A stretch of 62,177 nt of DNA from Clostridiales bacterium UBA1316 (GCA_002307055.1 DBTM01000002.1:15553-77729), one strand, 5' to 3'. Positions 51,418 through 59,620 are shown, counted from the stretch's first letter. Program-made: numbers and translations. Notes: a model not told the origin generated them from the sequence alone.

Positions 51418-51461
51418 AAATACCACCTATAAATAAACTAGTTTATCAATAGATGGTATTT
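51418..51461 (-). terminator. Terminator after tRNA-Val
   Basis: AAATACCACCTAT (51418-51430) pairs with ATAGATGGTATTT (51449-51461), with an inner AAAC/GTTT extension. On the minus strand it is followed by GTTTTAT, directly after the tRNA 3' end. Confidence 0.7.
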
Positions 51462-51465
51462 GATT

Positions 51466-51541
51466 TGGTGGACGGTACAGGACTCGAACCTGTGACCCTT
51501 CGCACGTCAAGCGAATGCTCTACCAGCTGAGCTAACTGTCC
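51466..51541 (-). tRNA. tRNA-Val (anticodon GAC), with encoded CCA
   Basis: On the minus strand a full cloverleaf can be drawn. The D-arm has TTAGCTCAGCTGGTAGAGC, the anticodon stem TTCGC/GCGAA has loop TTGACGT, the T-arm is ACAGG-TTCGAGT-CCTGT, and the 3' end is ACCA. The acceptor stem has one A-C mismatch (GGACAGT/ACCGTCC). Confidence 0.93.
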
Positions 51542-51652
51542 GCGGCTGTCGGTATACGACACCGTTCAGTGATGTGTATTTTACAACGCGGCTACTCATT
51601 TGTCAACCCCCAATACTGCGCAATATATCGGGGGCTGGGGATTATTAATTGC

Positions 51653-53260
51653 TTAATTGCCTGCTTCCTGGGCGCGCTTGATGGCGATATATTCGTCGTA
51701 GGTCATAGCGCGGTCGAGGATCTTGCCGCCATCGATAAATTCGATGATGCGGTTGGCGACGGTCTGGATGAGCTGATGGTCGTGCGTGGTGAAGATAATA
51801 TTGCCCTTAAAGTCGTCCATGCCGTTATTGAGGGCGGCGATGCTCTCCAAATCCAGATGGTTGGTCGGCTGGTCGAGCATCAGGATGCTGGCGCCCGAGA
51901 GCATCATCTTTGACAGCATGCACCGGACTTTTTCGCCGCCGGAGAGCACATTGACGGGCTTATAGACATCGTCGCCGGAGAACAGCATGCGCCCTAAAAA
52001 GGTGCGCAGGTAGCTCTCGCGCTTATCCTCGGAAAATTGGCGCATCCAGTCCATGATGCCGAGCTCATTGTCGTTGAAATACTCCGTATTATCTTTCGGG
52101 AAATAGGACTGTGTGGTGGAGACACCCCACTTGACGGAGCCTGTATCGGGCTCCATTTCTCCGGCGAGAATCTTAAACATCGTGGTAATTGCGATCTCGT
52201 TCCCGCCGATAAAAGCAATCTTGTCGTCCTTGCCCATAATGAAGCTGATATTATCCAGGATCTTAACGCCGTCTATCGTCTTGGAAACCTCTGAGACAAA
52301 CAGGCGGTCTTTTCCGGGCTCGCGCTCCATCTTGAAGCCGACCCACGGGTAACGGCGCGAAGAAGCCGGCATTTCGTCCATCGTCAGCTTATCGAGCATT
52401 TTACGGCGGGAGGTCGCCTGGCGTGATTTGGATTTATTCGCGGAGAACCGGCGGATAAATTCCTCGAGCTCTTTGATTTTATCTTCACTCTTCTTATTCT
52501 GGTCCTTCAGGAGCCTTTGCATAAGCTGGCTGGAATCATACCAGAAATCGTAGTTGCCGACGTACATCCGGATTTTATTATAATCGATATCGACAATGTG
52601 GGTACAAACCGTGTTCAGAAAATAACGGTCATGCGATACCACGATGACTGTGCCCTTATAATCCAGCAAAAAATCTTCCAACCAGACAACGGAATTGACG
52701 TCCAGGTTGTTCGTCGGCTCATCAAGCAGGATGATATCCGGCGTCCCGAACAGCGCCTGAGCCAGCAGCACCTTGACCTTCTGACGCGGTTCCATGTCGC
52801 TCATCATCAGGTCATGATACGATGTCGCAATCCCCAAGCCCTGCAGCAGCTGAGACGCGTTTGATTCCGCTTCCCAGCCGCCGAGCTCGGCAAATTCTTC
52901 TTCGAGCTCTGCCGCTTTGATGCCGTCTGCGTCGGAAAAATCCTCTTTTAAATATAGCTCGTCCTTTTCTCTGCCGCACTCAAAAAGGCGTGAATTCCCC
53001 ATGATGACGGTATCGATGACCTTATAGTTGTCGTACATGTTCTGGTCCTGCTTGAGGACAGACATGCGGACCTTCTTTTTAATTTCAACACTGCCGCTGG
53101 AAGGTTCAAGCTCCCCGGCAAGTATTTTTAAGAAGGTGGATTTACCCGAACCGTTGGCGCCGATGACGCCGTAACAGTTACCGGCAATAAATTGAAGGTC
53201 AACGCGCGAAAACAGAACGGTTCCGCCGTATTGAAGGCTGAGATTGTTAACAGTTATCAT
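51653..53260 (-). CDS. ABC-F ATPase (YkpA/YbiT-type) with one degenerate ATP site
   Basis: A 535-residue soluble protein with two ABC domains and a linker (SEDKIKELEEFIRRFSANKS and on), the layout of ribosome-associated ABC-F factors. In domain 1 Walker A GANGSGKST and Walker B LLDEPTNNLD are intact, but the signature region reads MEPRQKVKVL (residues 156-165) instead of an SGG-type motif. In domain 2 the Walker A position reads GGNEIAITT, the signature LSGGEKVR is intact, and Walker B reads LDQPTNHLD with Q464 (codon CAG, 51869-51871) replacing the catalytic Glu. All losses fall in one composite site. It probably acts in translation on the ribosome. It is monocistronic. Confidence 0.85.
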   Translation of the reverse strand: MITVNNLSLQYGGTVLFSRVDLQFIAGNCYGVIGANGSGKSTFLKILAGELEPSSGSVEIKKKVRMSVLKQDQNMYDNYKVIDTVIMGNSRLFECGREKDELYLKEDFSDADGIKAAELEEEFAELGGWEAESNASQLLQGLGIATSYHDLMMSDMEPRQKVKVLLAQALFGTPDIILLDEPTNNLDVNSVVWLEDFLLDYKGTVIVVSHDRYFLNTVCTHIVDIDYNKIRMYVGNYDFWYDSSQLMQRLLKDQNKKSEDKIKELEEFIRRFSANKSKSRQATSRRKMLDKLTMDEMPASSRRYPWVGFKMEREPGKDRLFVSEVSKTIDGVKILDNISFIMGKDDKIAFIGGNEIAITTMFKILAGEMEPDTGSVKWGVSTTQSYFPKDNTEYFNDNELGIMDWMRQFSEDKRESYLRTFLGRMLFSGDDVYKPVNVLSGGEKVRCMLSKMMLSGASILMLDQPTNHLDLESIAALNNGMDDFKGNIIFTTHDHQLIQTVANRIIEFIDGGKILDRAMTYDEYIAIKRAQEAGN

Positions 53261-53309
53261 GTAAAATTATCATCCGTTTCTATTATAATGCAATAATACG
53301 AAATTTTAT

Positions 53310-53954
53310 TTAGATCTTTTCTGCTTCTTCGACAACCCGTTTACCCATGTCATAAGCCTTTTTCAGGTCAAGCGGGAAAACCTCGCTGCGGCGTTTTAAT
53401 TTGGCGTTAACATCGAACATGCTCACGTCATACTTGCTGTAATCGTCAAACTGGAGCGTATCGTTCGCTTCAATCAGCTCAGCCGGTCCGACGAATCCTG
53501 TCATTGTATTGATAATACTCTCGTTGAGCGCTTTGTGGAAGCCTTCCATGGGTGCGTTCGTCGTTAGAATAATTTTTACAGGCATACGTTTCGGGGCGCG
53601 TATCATATGCTCTCTATTATACATCAGAATTGAGAACCATAACCGTTCAAGGAATGCCCGCAGGTCGGCTGTCACGTCGCTGAAATATACGGGAGAACCG
53701 ATGATCAGGGCGTCGGCGTCCCACACATCATTGAGTACCTGCGTCAGGTCATCCCGCATGCCGCACCTCGCGTAGCTTAGACCGCCGAGACGTTTGCAGG
53801 CAAAGCAGCTGGTGCAGCCCTTGAATTTCAGGTCGATGAGGTGATAAAGCTTCGTTTCCGCGCCTGCATCCCTGCAGCCGGATAAAGCGCTTTCAAGCAT
53901 TTTAGCCGTATTCCACGTTTTGCGCGGACTGCCGTTAACAGCGACTACTTTCAT
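53310..53954 (-). CDS. Flavodoxin-like NAD(P)H reductase with cysteine motif
   Basis: The 214-residue protein has the FMN-binding start MKVVAVNGSPRKTWNTAKML and a flavodoxin-like core (ADALIIGSPVYFSDVTADLR). A cluster CTSCFACKRLGGLSYARC resembles the iron-sulfur or metal-binding loop of iron-sulfur flavoproteins of anaerobes. It probably reduces a quinone, nitro compound or protein disulfide using FMN. The ATG follows AGGAGG. It is transcribed on its own between the ABC-F gene and the divergent carboxypeptidase gene. Confidence 0.8.
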   Translation of the reverse strand: MKVVAVNGSPRKTWNTAKMLESALSGCRDAGAETKLYHLIDLKFKGCTSCFACKRLGGLSYARCGMRDDLTQVLNDVWDADALIIGSPVYFSDVTADLRAFLERLWFSILMYNREHMIRAPKRMPVKIILTTNAPMEGFHKALNESIINTMTGFVGPAELIEANDTLQFDDYSKYDVSMFDVNAKLKRRSEVFPLDLKKAYDMGKRVVEEAEKI

Positions 53955-54201
53955 TTTGCTATTTTCCTCCTCGGCGCAGGTTAAACGCGTCAGCCGCAGT
54001 TAATTCGCGCACATTTTTTTATTTAAAGTAATTATACCAAAACATCAGGCGAAATGGAAAGATTCTTTTTCTGCCGGAAAGAAAATTTTTACGGGTATGC
54101 GGCATTAGCATAATTCTGAAATAAATCACCCAGGTTATGGACTTGCGTATATATCTACCGTATACTGAAATAACTGTGTATATCTGGTTAAGGATTGGTG
54201 A

Positions 54202-55533
54202 ATGCGCACAATGAAGCTATTTCGGTCTATCGCACTTATTCTATGTGCTGTTTTAATAACATCCTTCATTTATCAGGCAAAAGGTGAAGGCGATGCGGTT
54301 GCTTATGCGATGGCGCAAAACACTTTGGAGTGCTGTGCGGCGGAGCTAAGCGCGTGTACAGGTTATCCGTATTATAAGAACGAAAATACAGACAGGTATA
54401 TAAATTATAGGCTCATTCATATGGACTATACGCTGGATGCTGTCATATCCTATGTCAATATCGGCCTTGACCGATATTTTTATTCTAACCCGGAGGTCAT
54501 CGCATCACCCGGCAGCACGGATGTTCTGGTTAATAAATACAGGCCGCTCCCTTCAAGCTATATCCCGCAAAACCTTGAAAAAATCAGCAGCAAATACAGC
54601 TACGGCACACAAAAGATGACGCACACTGCCCGGCGCGCTTTCGAGAAAATGTGTGCGGATGCCAAGAAACACGGGTACGGTATTTTGGCCTCCTCCTCAT
54701 ATCGCAGCTATGACAAGCAGGCAGAGGTCTACGCCAGCTTCTTTACGCAGGCGGACCCCGCTTCCGTCGCGGTGCAGGAGCTTATATGCGCACGCCCCGG
54801 TTACAGCGAGCATCAGACAGGGCTGGCTGTTGATGCCGTCAGAGCAACCCCTTCGCAAAACAATACCGTATATAAGTGGCTTTTTAAAAATGCATGCAAA
54901 TACGGCTTTATCGTCCGTTACCCCATCGGGAAAGAGGGCGTCACCGGGTATGCCAACGAGCCCTGGCATCTGCGTTATCTGGGCGTTGAGCTGGCGACCG
55001 CGGTATATAACAGCGGGTTAACCTATGATGAGTATTATATCCGTGAAATCGATATCAGCGATAAAAGCGGGGACGTTCCCGTTGTCGGCGTGACAGCGCA
55101 TTCACAAATCTCTATCGACGGGACATCGTATCAGCTTTCAGCCGTTTGGCTTTCAGGTAATACCTATTACAAGCTGCGCGATATTGCCGTTATTTTAAAC
55201 AATACCTCAAAGGCTTTTGATATAGTCTGGGACGGCGAAGCAAAAAGGATCGACATGCGCCTCGGTGTACCATATTCAGCTGCCTTGACGCTCAGCGCTT
55301 CCGACACCGGTCATGCCGTTCTCGCGTCGGCATCACAGTCCGGTCTGCAAGCCCTCGGCTGTGCCGTTGACCTTAAGGCCTATTCCATCGGCGGGGCAAC
55401 CTATTTTAAGCTCCAGGACATTATGAATCTCCTTGGTCTTACCGCAGCGGACGACGGAGCAGGCAATCTGATTATAAAAACCGTCAGTATCGCGGCTGCC
55501 CCGCTTCCCGACACATCCGTGCCCCCAGGCTGA
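54202..55533 (+). CDS. VanY-like D,D-carboxypeptidase (M15) with stalk domains
   Basis: A signal peptide or anchor (LFRSIALILCAVLITSFIYQ) leads to an M15 peptidase domain (about residues 100-285). It contains ASSSYRSYDKQAEVYASFF, the zinc motif SEHQTGLAVDAV and EPWHLRYLGVELA, giving the His, Asp and His ligands. It trims the terminal D-alanine from peptidoglycan stem peptides outside the membrane. The C-terminal 150 residues contain two copper-amine-oxidase-like stalk modules (NTYYKLRDIAVILNNTSKAF and ATYFKLQDIMNLLG), as in the SGNH hydrolase at 3060. AAGGA precedes the ATG. A terminator follows at 55572. Confidence 0.88.
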   Translation: MRTMKLFRSIALILCAVLITSFIYQAKGEGDAVAYAMAQNTLECCAAELSACTGYPYYKNENTDRYINYRLIHMDYTLDAVISYVNIGLDRYFYSNPEVIASPGSTDVLVNKYRPLPSSYIPQNLEKISSKYSYGTQKMTHTARRAFEKMCADAKKHGYGILASSSYRSYDKQAEVYASFFTQADPASVAVQELICARPGYSEHQTGLAVDAVRATPSQNNTVYKWLFKNACKYGFIVRYPIGKEGVTGYANEPWHLRYLGVELATAVYNSGLTYDEYYIREIDISDKSGDVPVVGVTAHSQISIDGTSYQLSAVWLSGNTYYKLRDIAVILNNTSKAFDIVWDGEAKRIDMRLGVPYSAALTLSASDTGHAVLASASQSGLQALGCAVDLKAYSIGGATYFKLQDIMNLLGLTAADDGAGNLIIKTVSIAAAPLPDTSVPPG

Positions 55534-55571
55534 CACTTACCCGCCAACAAGCGCCCCGGTACAAATGGAAA

Positions 55572-55601
55572 AACCTTGTGAGTTTATAAAATCACAAGGT
55601 T
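55572..55601. terminator. Terminator after the carboxypeptidase gene
   Basis: AACCTTGTGA (55572-55581) pairs with TCACAAGGTT (55592-55601), followed by TTATTTATT. It is shared with the convergent zinc-ribbon gene. Confidence 0.75.
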
Positions 55602-55614
55602 TATTTATTCACCG

Positions 55615-55992
55615 TCATTTCGTTATTAAATCGATATAGATAAATATAATACCGGCAATAAAAATGACAACGCCGATTCCCATGATTATTTTTGCTTTGC
55701 TCTTTCCTTTATAACCCTTTGCTTTTTCTGCTTTAATAATTGATAACCCCTGAATAAAGAAACCGATTCCGAGCAGCAGCCCGCCGACATAGGTTTTGGC
55801 AATATCGAAAAATTCTAAAAAGAGCAATATCGCACTGCCGTACATAAAGACAGAGCTGATTGTTCTCAGCTTCTTATCTCCGGGGACACTTCCGCTAAAC
55901 AAGCTGGTATTTAAAGGCGCCCCGCAGTTCGGGCATTTCTTTGACGCGTCATTAACAATCTTTTTGCAGCTGGGGCAATTCACCATTGCCAT
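55615..55992 (-). CDS. Zinc-ribbon membrane protein
   Basis: A 125-residue protein begins with a zinc ribbon (VNCPSCKKIVNDASKKCPNC, then GAPL), followed by two hydrophobic blocks (SSVFMYGSAILLFLEFFDIA and YVGGLLLGIGFFIQGLSII) and a third near the C-terminus (IIMGIGVVIFIAGIIFIYI). It is likely an inner-membrane protein with a cytoplasmic metal-binding head; function unknown. The ATG at 55990-55992 has AAAGGAG upstream. It is monocistronic and convergent with the carboxypeptidase gene. Confidence 0.75.
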   Translation of the reverse strand: MAMVNCPSCKKIVNDASKKCPNCGAPLNTSLFSGSVPGDKKLRTISSVFMYGSAILLFLEFFDIAKTYVGGLLLGIGFFIQGLSIIKAEKAKGYKGKSKAKIIMGIGVVIFIAGIIFIYIDLITK

Positions 55993-56230
55993 ATTCAATT
56001 CTCCTTTGTACGTGCGGAATCAAGTGATGCCGGAATACTTTTTATTATATCATTGAGAAATCAACAATACAAATCAAAAACAGAAAAACAAGCTTGGCAA
56101 ATCTGCTCATATTGTGATTTTTACATTAATATGGTATCATTGTTAATATTATGTGAAATATTAAGATTGTTTTAAACATTGAAGGCTATTATGATACTAA
56201 TGTATTTATACTTAGCATGGTGAAATATTT

Positions 56231-56530
56231 ATGAATGAAGAAGCGCTTACGCAATCAAGCAAAGACGAGTTTATATTAATAAACATCGTTGAGGATCTTG
56301 TTAAGTCAACTGTAGATCACGCAATGAAAGAAATCGATATGTGCCAATGTAAAAAATGCCATCTTAACGCATGTGCGATTGCGCTGAATTCCTTGCCGAC
56401 CAAATACGTGACGACGACGAAAGGCACATTGCTGGCTGAAATCGGGTTTATGAACACAGCCTTCCAATTTGAAGTGATTGTGCAGGTATCGAAAGCACTC
56501 AAAATTGTAAAAGAGCATCCGTTGCATTAG
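56231..56530 (+). CDS. ComFB-family protein
   Basis: The 99-residue protein shows the late-competence ComFB pattern: IVEDLVKSTVDHAMKEID, the cysteine motif CQCKKCHLNACAIALNSLPT and KYVTTTKGTL. ComFB lies in the comF operon of Bacillus, but relatives occur widely as small stand-alone proteins of unknown role, and cyanobacterial ones bind cyclic nucleotides. No competence genes are nearby. The 238-bp region upstream (55993-56230) is AT-rich without other genes. The ribosome site is weak. Confidence 0.8.
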   Translation: MNEEALTQSSKDEFILINIVEDLVKSTVDHAMKEIDMCQCKKCHLNACAIALNSLPTKYVTTTKGTLLAEIGFMNTAFQFEVIVQVSKALKIVKEHPLH

Positions 56531-56588
56531 CCCATTTGCCGAGAAGGAATCACAACGGAAAGAATGAATACACGTGAGGCTCACAAGA

Positions 56589-57090
56589 AGAATTCTTGCA
56601 GCGCTTCAAGTCGCCGCTGCCGCGCTTGGCCTTTATGTCATCATTGACTGGCATATCCTCAGCGACGGCAACCCGAATATACAAGGATGACGCCATTGCT
56701 TTTTTCAAAGAGATAGCGGAGAAATACAGCAAAGCCCTTATCCTTGTCGGTACCGGCACCTGGTCCCAGTATGTGCAGGATGTGACCAAAGCCCCGCTGA
56801 CCGACAAAAATGTGATGTATGTTCTTCACTTTTACGCCGGCACACATAAGGATGCCCTAAGACAGAAGTTAACAGACGCTATTCAGGCCGGTGTACCCAT
56901 CTTCGCCACCGAATGCGGTATCTGCGACGCTTCCGGCACCGTTACCCTCGACTACACTTCCGCCGACGCGTGGCTCACCCTCCTGAACAAAAACCACATC
57001 AGCTTCCCGGGCCTGGAGCCTCAGCAAAAAAACCGAATCCTCCGCCCTGTTAACCCCGTCCTGCGCCAAGCTCAGCGTCTGGCAGGACAC
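56589..57090 (+). pseudogene. GH5 cellulase, decayed fragment
   Basis: Three frames together spell a glycoside hydrolase family 5 enzyme. The first gives LQVAAAALGLYVIIDWHILS then DGNPN. A second, from about 56675, gives IYKDDAIAFFKEIAEKY and then LILVGTGTWSQYVQDV, NVMYVLHFYAGTHKDALRQK and FATECG with the nucleophile Glu. A third, from about 57015, gives WSLSKKTESSALL. The acid/base NEP segment is deleted between EKYS and ALILVG. At least two frameshifts and one deletion show a dead gene. No signal peptide remains. It lies at the left border of the integrative element. Confidence 0.75.
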
Positions 57091-57133
57091 ATCATGCTGC
57101 AAGCACATCATATGGCGAAGCCAAACATCATTG

Positions 57134-57170
57134 AAAAAACGCGAATTCGTTTCACGAATTCGCGTTTTTT
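57134..57170. terminator. 17-bp hairpin, original terminator of the tRNA cluster
   Basis: A perfect 17-bp stem (57134-57150 and 57154-57170) with TTC loop and A6/T6 ends works in both directions. On the minus strand it would originally have followed tRNA-Lys by a few bases; the integrated element now separates them by 4.7 kb. Confidence 0.75.
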
Positions 57171-57176
57171 CATAAA

Positions 57177-57218
57177 TGATCTGTCGCAGATTCGAACTGC
57201 GGACACCCTGCTTAAAAG
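57177..57218. repeat. Left attachment site, 42-bp copy of the tRNA-Lys 3' part
   Basis: This is identical over 42 bases to 61892-61933, the part of the tRNA-Lys gene from position 32 to the discriminator base. It marks the distal end of the integrated element. Confidence 0.9.
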
Positions 57219-57379
57219 TAATGCAGATTGTCATTAGATAGACTGGTATACCTTTAGTCGATGGAGCACCACACTATACACGAATCTTCCCAGCTCCTCG
57301 GCCCCTCTCCCGCTCCTGCTCGAGACTATAGAGCACCACCAACCCTCGATTTTTCCACCTTATAAACATCGGTTTTCTG

Positions 57380-57432
57380 AAAATAGCTACCGGTTATCTC
57401 TGTGTTTGCAGAAACTAACTGGTAGCTATTTT
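57380..57432 (-). terminator. Terminator after the immunity-like gene
   Basis: AAAATAGCTACCGGTTA (57380-57396) pairs with TAACTGGTAGCTATTTT (57416-57432) with one wobble. It lies about 65 bases after the stop codon on the minus strand. The 279-bp stretch 57219-57497 holds nothing else recognisable. Confidence 0.6.
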
Positions 57433-57497
57433 GCTGAAAACAAATGAGCGCCGCATGGCGCGAAACGTTCCCCTTCACATTTCGCTTTAATTCTATG

Positions 57498-57890
57498 CTA
57501 TATAAGTCTTTGACGAAAAGTACCAAGTCTTTCTCTTAAATCATTTATGTTTTTCTCGAGAATACGCTCTAACTCCTTTTTGTAAATAGGGTAGGTATTC
57601 CAAAATTCACTATCTACCATAAGCACAAAATCTAAAAGATCACCATTAAAATTGCCCGCAACAAACACATCATCTTCAAGAGCTTCTAATGCTAACGGTA
57701 CTAGATATACTAAACCTATTTTTTGCCCGATCAACATTCTTAAATCTTCAAATCCAAGAAATCCAACTGCAATTTTCCTTAGTTCATGACACTTCCTAAC
57801 AAGAGGTGATGCAACGTCAGGTTCACCCCAGTCTTGTCCGTCAAGTTCTTGCAATGATTTACATCTATCAAAGTGAAAGTATTTTTCCAT
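57498..57890 (-). CDS. CdiI-like contact-dependent-inhibition immunity protein
   Basis: The 130-residue protein shows the pattern of a family annotated as CDI immunity proteins: a WGEP-type segment followed by VRKCHELRKIAVGFLGFEDL, then LRMLIGQKIGLVYLVPLALE and DDVFVAGNFNGDLLDFVLMV, and FWNTYP. In that family it is thought to neutralise a toxin by direct binding. No CdiA, CdiB or secreted toxin is present. It lies 57 bases downstream of a PD-(D/E)XK nuclease-like gene on the same strand, so it may protect against that protein or may be an orphan immunity gene carried for defence. The assignment rests on remembered family motifs. Confidence 0.6.
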   Translation of the reverse strand: MEKYFHFDRCKSLQELDGQDWGEPDVASPLVRKCHELRKIAVGFLGFEDLRMLIGQKIGLVYLVPLALEALEDDVFVAGNFNGDLLDFVLMVDSEFWNTYPIYKKELERILEKNINDLRERLGTFRQRLI

Positions 57891-57947
57891 TTAATAACCT
57901 CTCAAAACTTCTATAACCTATCCAGTCCGAACCCTCGTAGTAATTTA

Positions 57948-59435
57948 TTAAGTACTGTTACCTTTACCTCCGAGGTTTTGATCAACTACATTATAATTAT
58001 TTTCATGATTTGTTCTATATTGCTCTTGTTTTATATGCTTATTATCTAGAATGCCATTGCGTTCCATTATTTGTCCTAAGCTTCTTCCCTCATTCGACTT
58101 ACACAATTCTGCTTCTATTTTTTCGCTTATAATTATACGAAATAATTCCTTGTTCTGTTTTAGTACAAATAGAAGGCTTTCCATTTCATCGATAGAAACT
58201 AGCCAATAATAATTATCATTTATGATGCCAAGTTCAGGAAGACTAAACACATAGTCAAGTAATTCAGCCTTATAATAATCCTCGTAAACCAAAATTATTT
58301 TTATATTATTGTTTTCATGAAAATCATCTTCAGTACTTTTAAGTTGCTTAATAGCTTCCACAAGATTGTTCTGCAAATATCTCTTTGCCTGATCGATATC
58401 ACTGTTTTGTTGTTTGACATTTAAGCCAACAAATGCTGATTTTTGCTCAATTAGAAACACAAAGTCATCTATAATCAAGCGCCAATCTGCTCGTTTTCTT
58501 GAAACTTCGGCTATTTTACTAAATTCTGTTTTATCTAGATAAAGCTCGAACAGTTCTTTCATATATGTTTCAAAATAAATTCCGAATGCATTTACAAAAT
58601 CTTGCTTTTTACTTTTCAGAAAATAGTCTCGTATAATCCAATACGTTGAGTTTTCGTATAGAAAGAGTACTAACAATGCATTTGATGATATATATTTACC
58701 GGTGTCCGTCAAGATAAAAGGCTTCGAATACAAGATTTGTCGTCCTATTGAGCTTTTCCTAATTTCCTCATAATTAGTACTGTAATACTTAACAACGCTT
58801 TGGATATCCTTATTTGAAAAATTACCTGTATTATGATCTCCGATTTCATCAAGGATATATGGGGTTCTTGTTGATATAGACCATAACAATAGTAAAATCT
58901 GCGAAACTTGATCACTACTCAAGCCAGTCTCTGATATCACTATCTTTTCAACATCAATGCCATCATTAAATTGTGATCCTATTTTACCTAGTATATATTT
59001 CCCTCTGCAATAATTATCAAAAACCTGTGCGGGGTTTTGAGCTTTAAATTGTTCACCAGCAAAACCATGCAAAAAAATCATAAACTCATTCTGTAAATTC
59101 GGATCATATGCAAATGGTTGCTTAGCAGAGAGCTGATCAACGCACTCTTTGCAAAGTGTAATCAAAAAAACTAATTCTTCTCTTTGAGTTAACGACATTG
59201 ATCGATAATCATTTGTGTATATCACAGCATTAAAAGAAAAATCAATAAGACTCCAGATTGTTATCCAGACCTGATGTTTTCTAGTAATGCCATTCGTAAC
59301 AACATGCACATCCTCAAATAGAACCGCAAAATTACCACTGTTGTGTTCTCTAAAAAACTCCCCAGATAATTTTGACGTAGTGTACAAAACATTTTGAAGA
59401 GAGTATTTTTTTATTTTTTTTATAAACCTATCCAA
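57948..59435 (-). CDS. PD-(D/E)XK nuclease-like protein, element cargo
   Basis: The 495-residue protein has a nuclease-like core: a helix with FGIYFETYMKELFELYL, then RKRADWRLIIDDFVFLIEQK. D317, E330 and K332 (numbered from the TTG at 59435) give the D-x12-E-x-K arrangement of PD-(D/E)XK enzymes. The N-terminal 280 residues are mostly helical and unlike anything I recognise. The TTG start is chosen because GGGAGG precedes it and because a strong promoter (59467-59495) lies within the alternative N-terminal extension; the apparent membrane helix in that extension is therefore not real. It is the first gene of a two-gene unit with the CdiI-like gene. A defence or toxin role is inferred. Confidence 0.6.
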   Translation of the reverse strand: MDRFIKKIKKYSLQNVLYTTSKLSGEFFREHNSGNFAVLFEDVHVVTNGITRKHQVWITIWSLIDFSFNAVIYTNDYRSMSLTQREELVFLITLCKECVDQLSAKQPFAYDPNLQNEFMIFLHGFAGEQFKAQNPAQVFDNYCRGKYILGKIGSQFNDGIDVEKIVISETGLSSDQVSQILLLLWSISTRTPYILDEIGDHNTGNFSNKDIQSVVKYYSTNYEEIRKSSIGRQILYSKPFILTDTGKYISSNALLVLFLYENSTYWIIRDYFLKSKKQDFVNAFGIYFETYMKELFELYLDKTEFSKIAEVSRKRADWRLIIDDFVFLIEQKSAFVGLNVKQQNSDIDQAKRYLQNNLVEAIKQLKSTEDDFHENNNIKIILVYEDYYKAELLDYVFSLPELGIINDNYYWLVSIDEMESLLFVLKQNKELFRIIISEKIEAELCKSNEGRSLGQIMERNGILDNKHIKQEQYRTNHENNYNVVDQNLGGKGNST

Positions 59436-59466
59436 GATACACCCTCCCATTAAGACGAATATATTA

Positions 59467-59495
59467 ATTATAACAATAATGGCAATATTGTGCAA
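59467..59495 (-). promoter_or_regulatory. Promoter of the nuclease/immunity unit
   Basis: On the minus strand TTGCAC (59490-59495), 17 bases and a consensus TATAAT (59467-59472), about 32 bases before the TTG start. Confidence 0.65.
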
Positions 59496-59506
59496 ATCAT
59501 ATGTAA

Positions 59507-59554
59507 GGGTTGAGGCACGCAAAACGAAGTGCGTGCCTCAACCCATATTTTTTT
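59507..59554 (+). terminator. Strong plus-strand terminator without an upstream plus-strand gene
   Basis: A perfect 15-bp stem (59507-59521 and 59530-59544, 8-base loop) is followed by ATATTTTTTTATT on the plus strand only. The gene to its left is on the minus strand, so it could end an antisense transcript or insulate the promoter region. Confidence 0.75.
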
Positions 59555-59564
59555 ATTATACCTA

Positions 59565-59594
59565 TTGACACCACAATGTACTTTATGGTATATT
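59565..59594 (+). promoter_or_regulatory. Promoter of the replication/integration genes
   Basis: TTGACA (59565-59570), 18 bases and TATATT (59589-59594), about 27 bases before the TTG start of the next gene. Confidence 0.65.
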
Positions 59595-59620
59595 TCGGTA
59601 TAAGCAGGAGGTGAGAATCA

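Noticed and set aside
57177..57218. A second tRNA gene at 57177-57218
   Set aside because: Only the 3' half of tRNA-Lys is present, with no D-arm or 5' acceptor strand. It is the attachment-site copy.
56596..57237. A real 213-residue gene at 56596-57237
   Set aside because: It is one frame of a GH5 pseudogene that runs on into the hairpin and the tRNA-Lys fragment. Its ends have no biological meaning.
59436..59522. N-terminal membrane helix (IAIIVIINIFVLMGG) on the nuclease-like protein
   Set aside because: It lies upstream of the TTG start that has a GGGAGG ribosome site, and a TTGCAC-17-TATAAT promoter falls within it. It is therefore untranslated promoter DNA.
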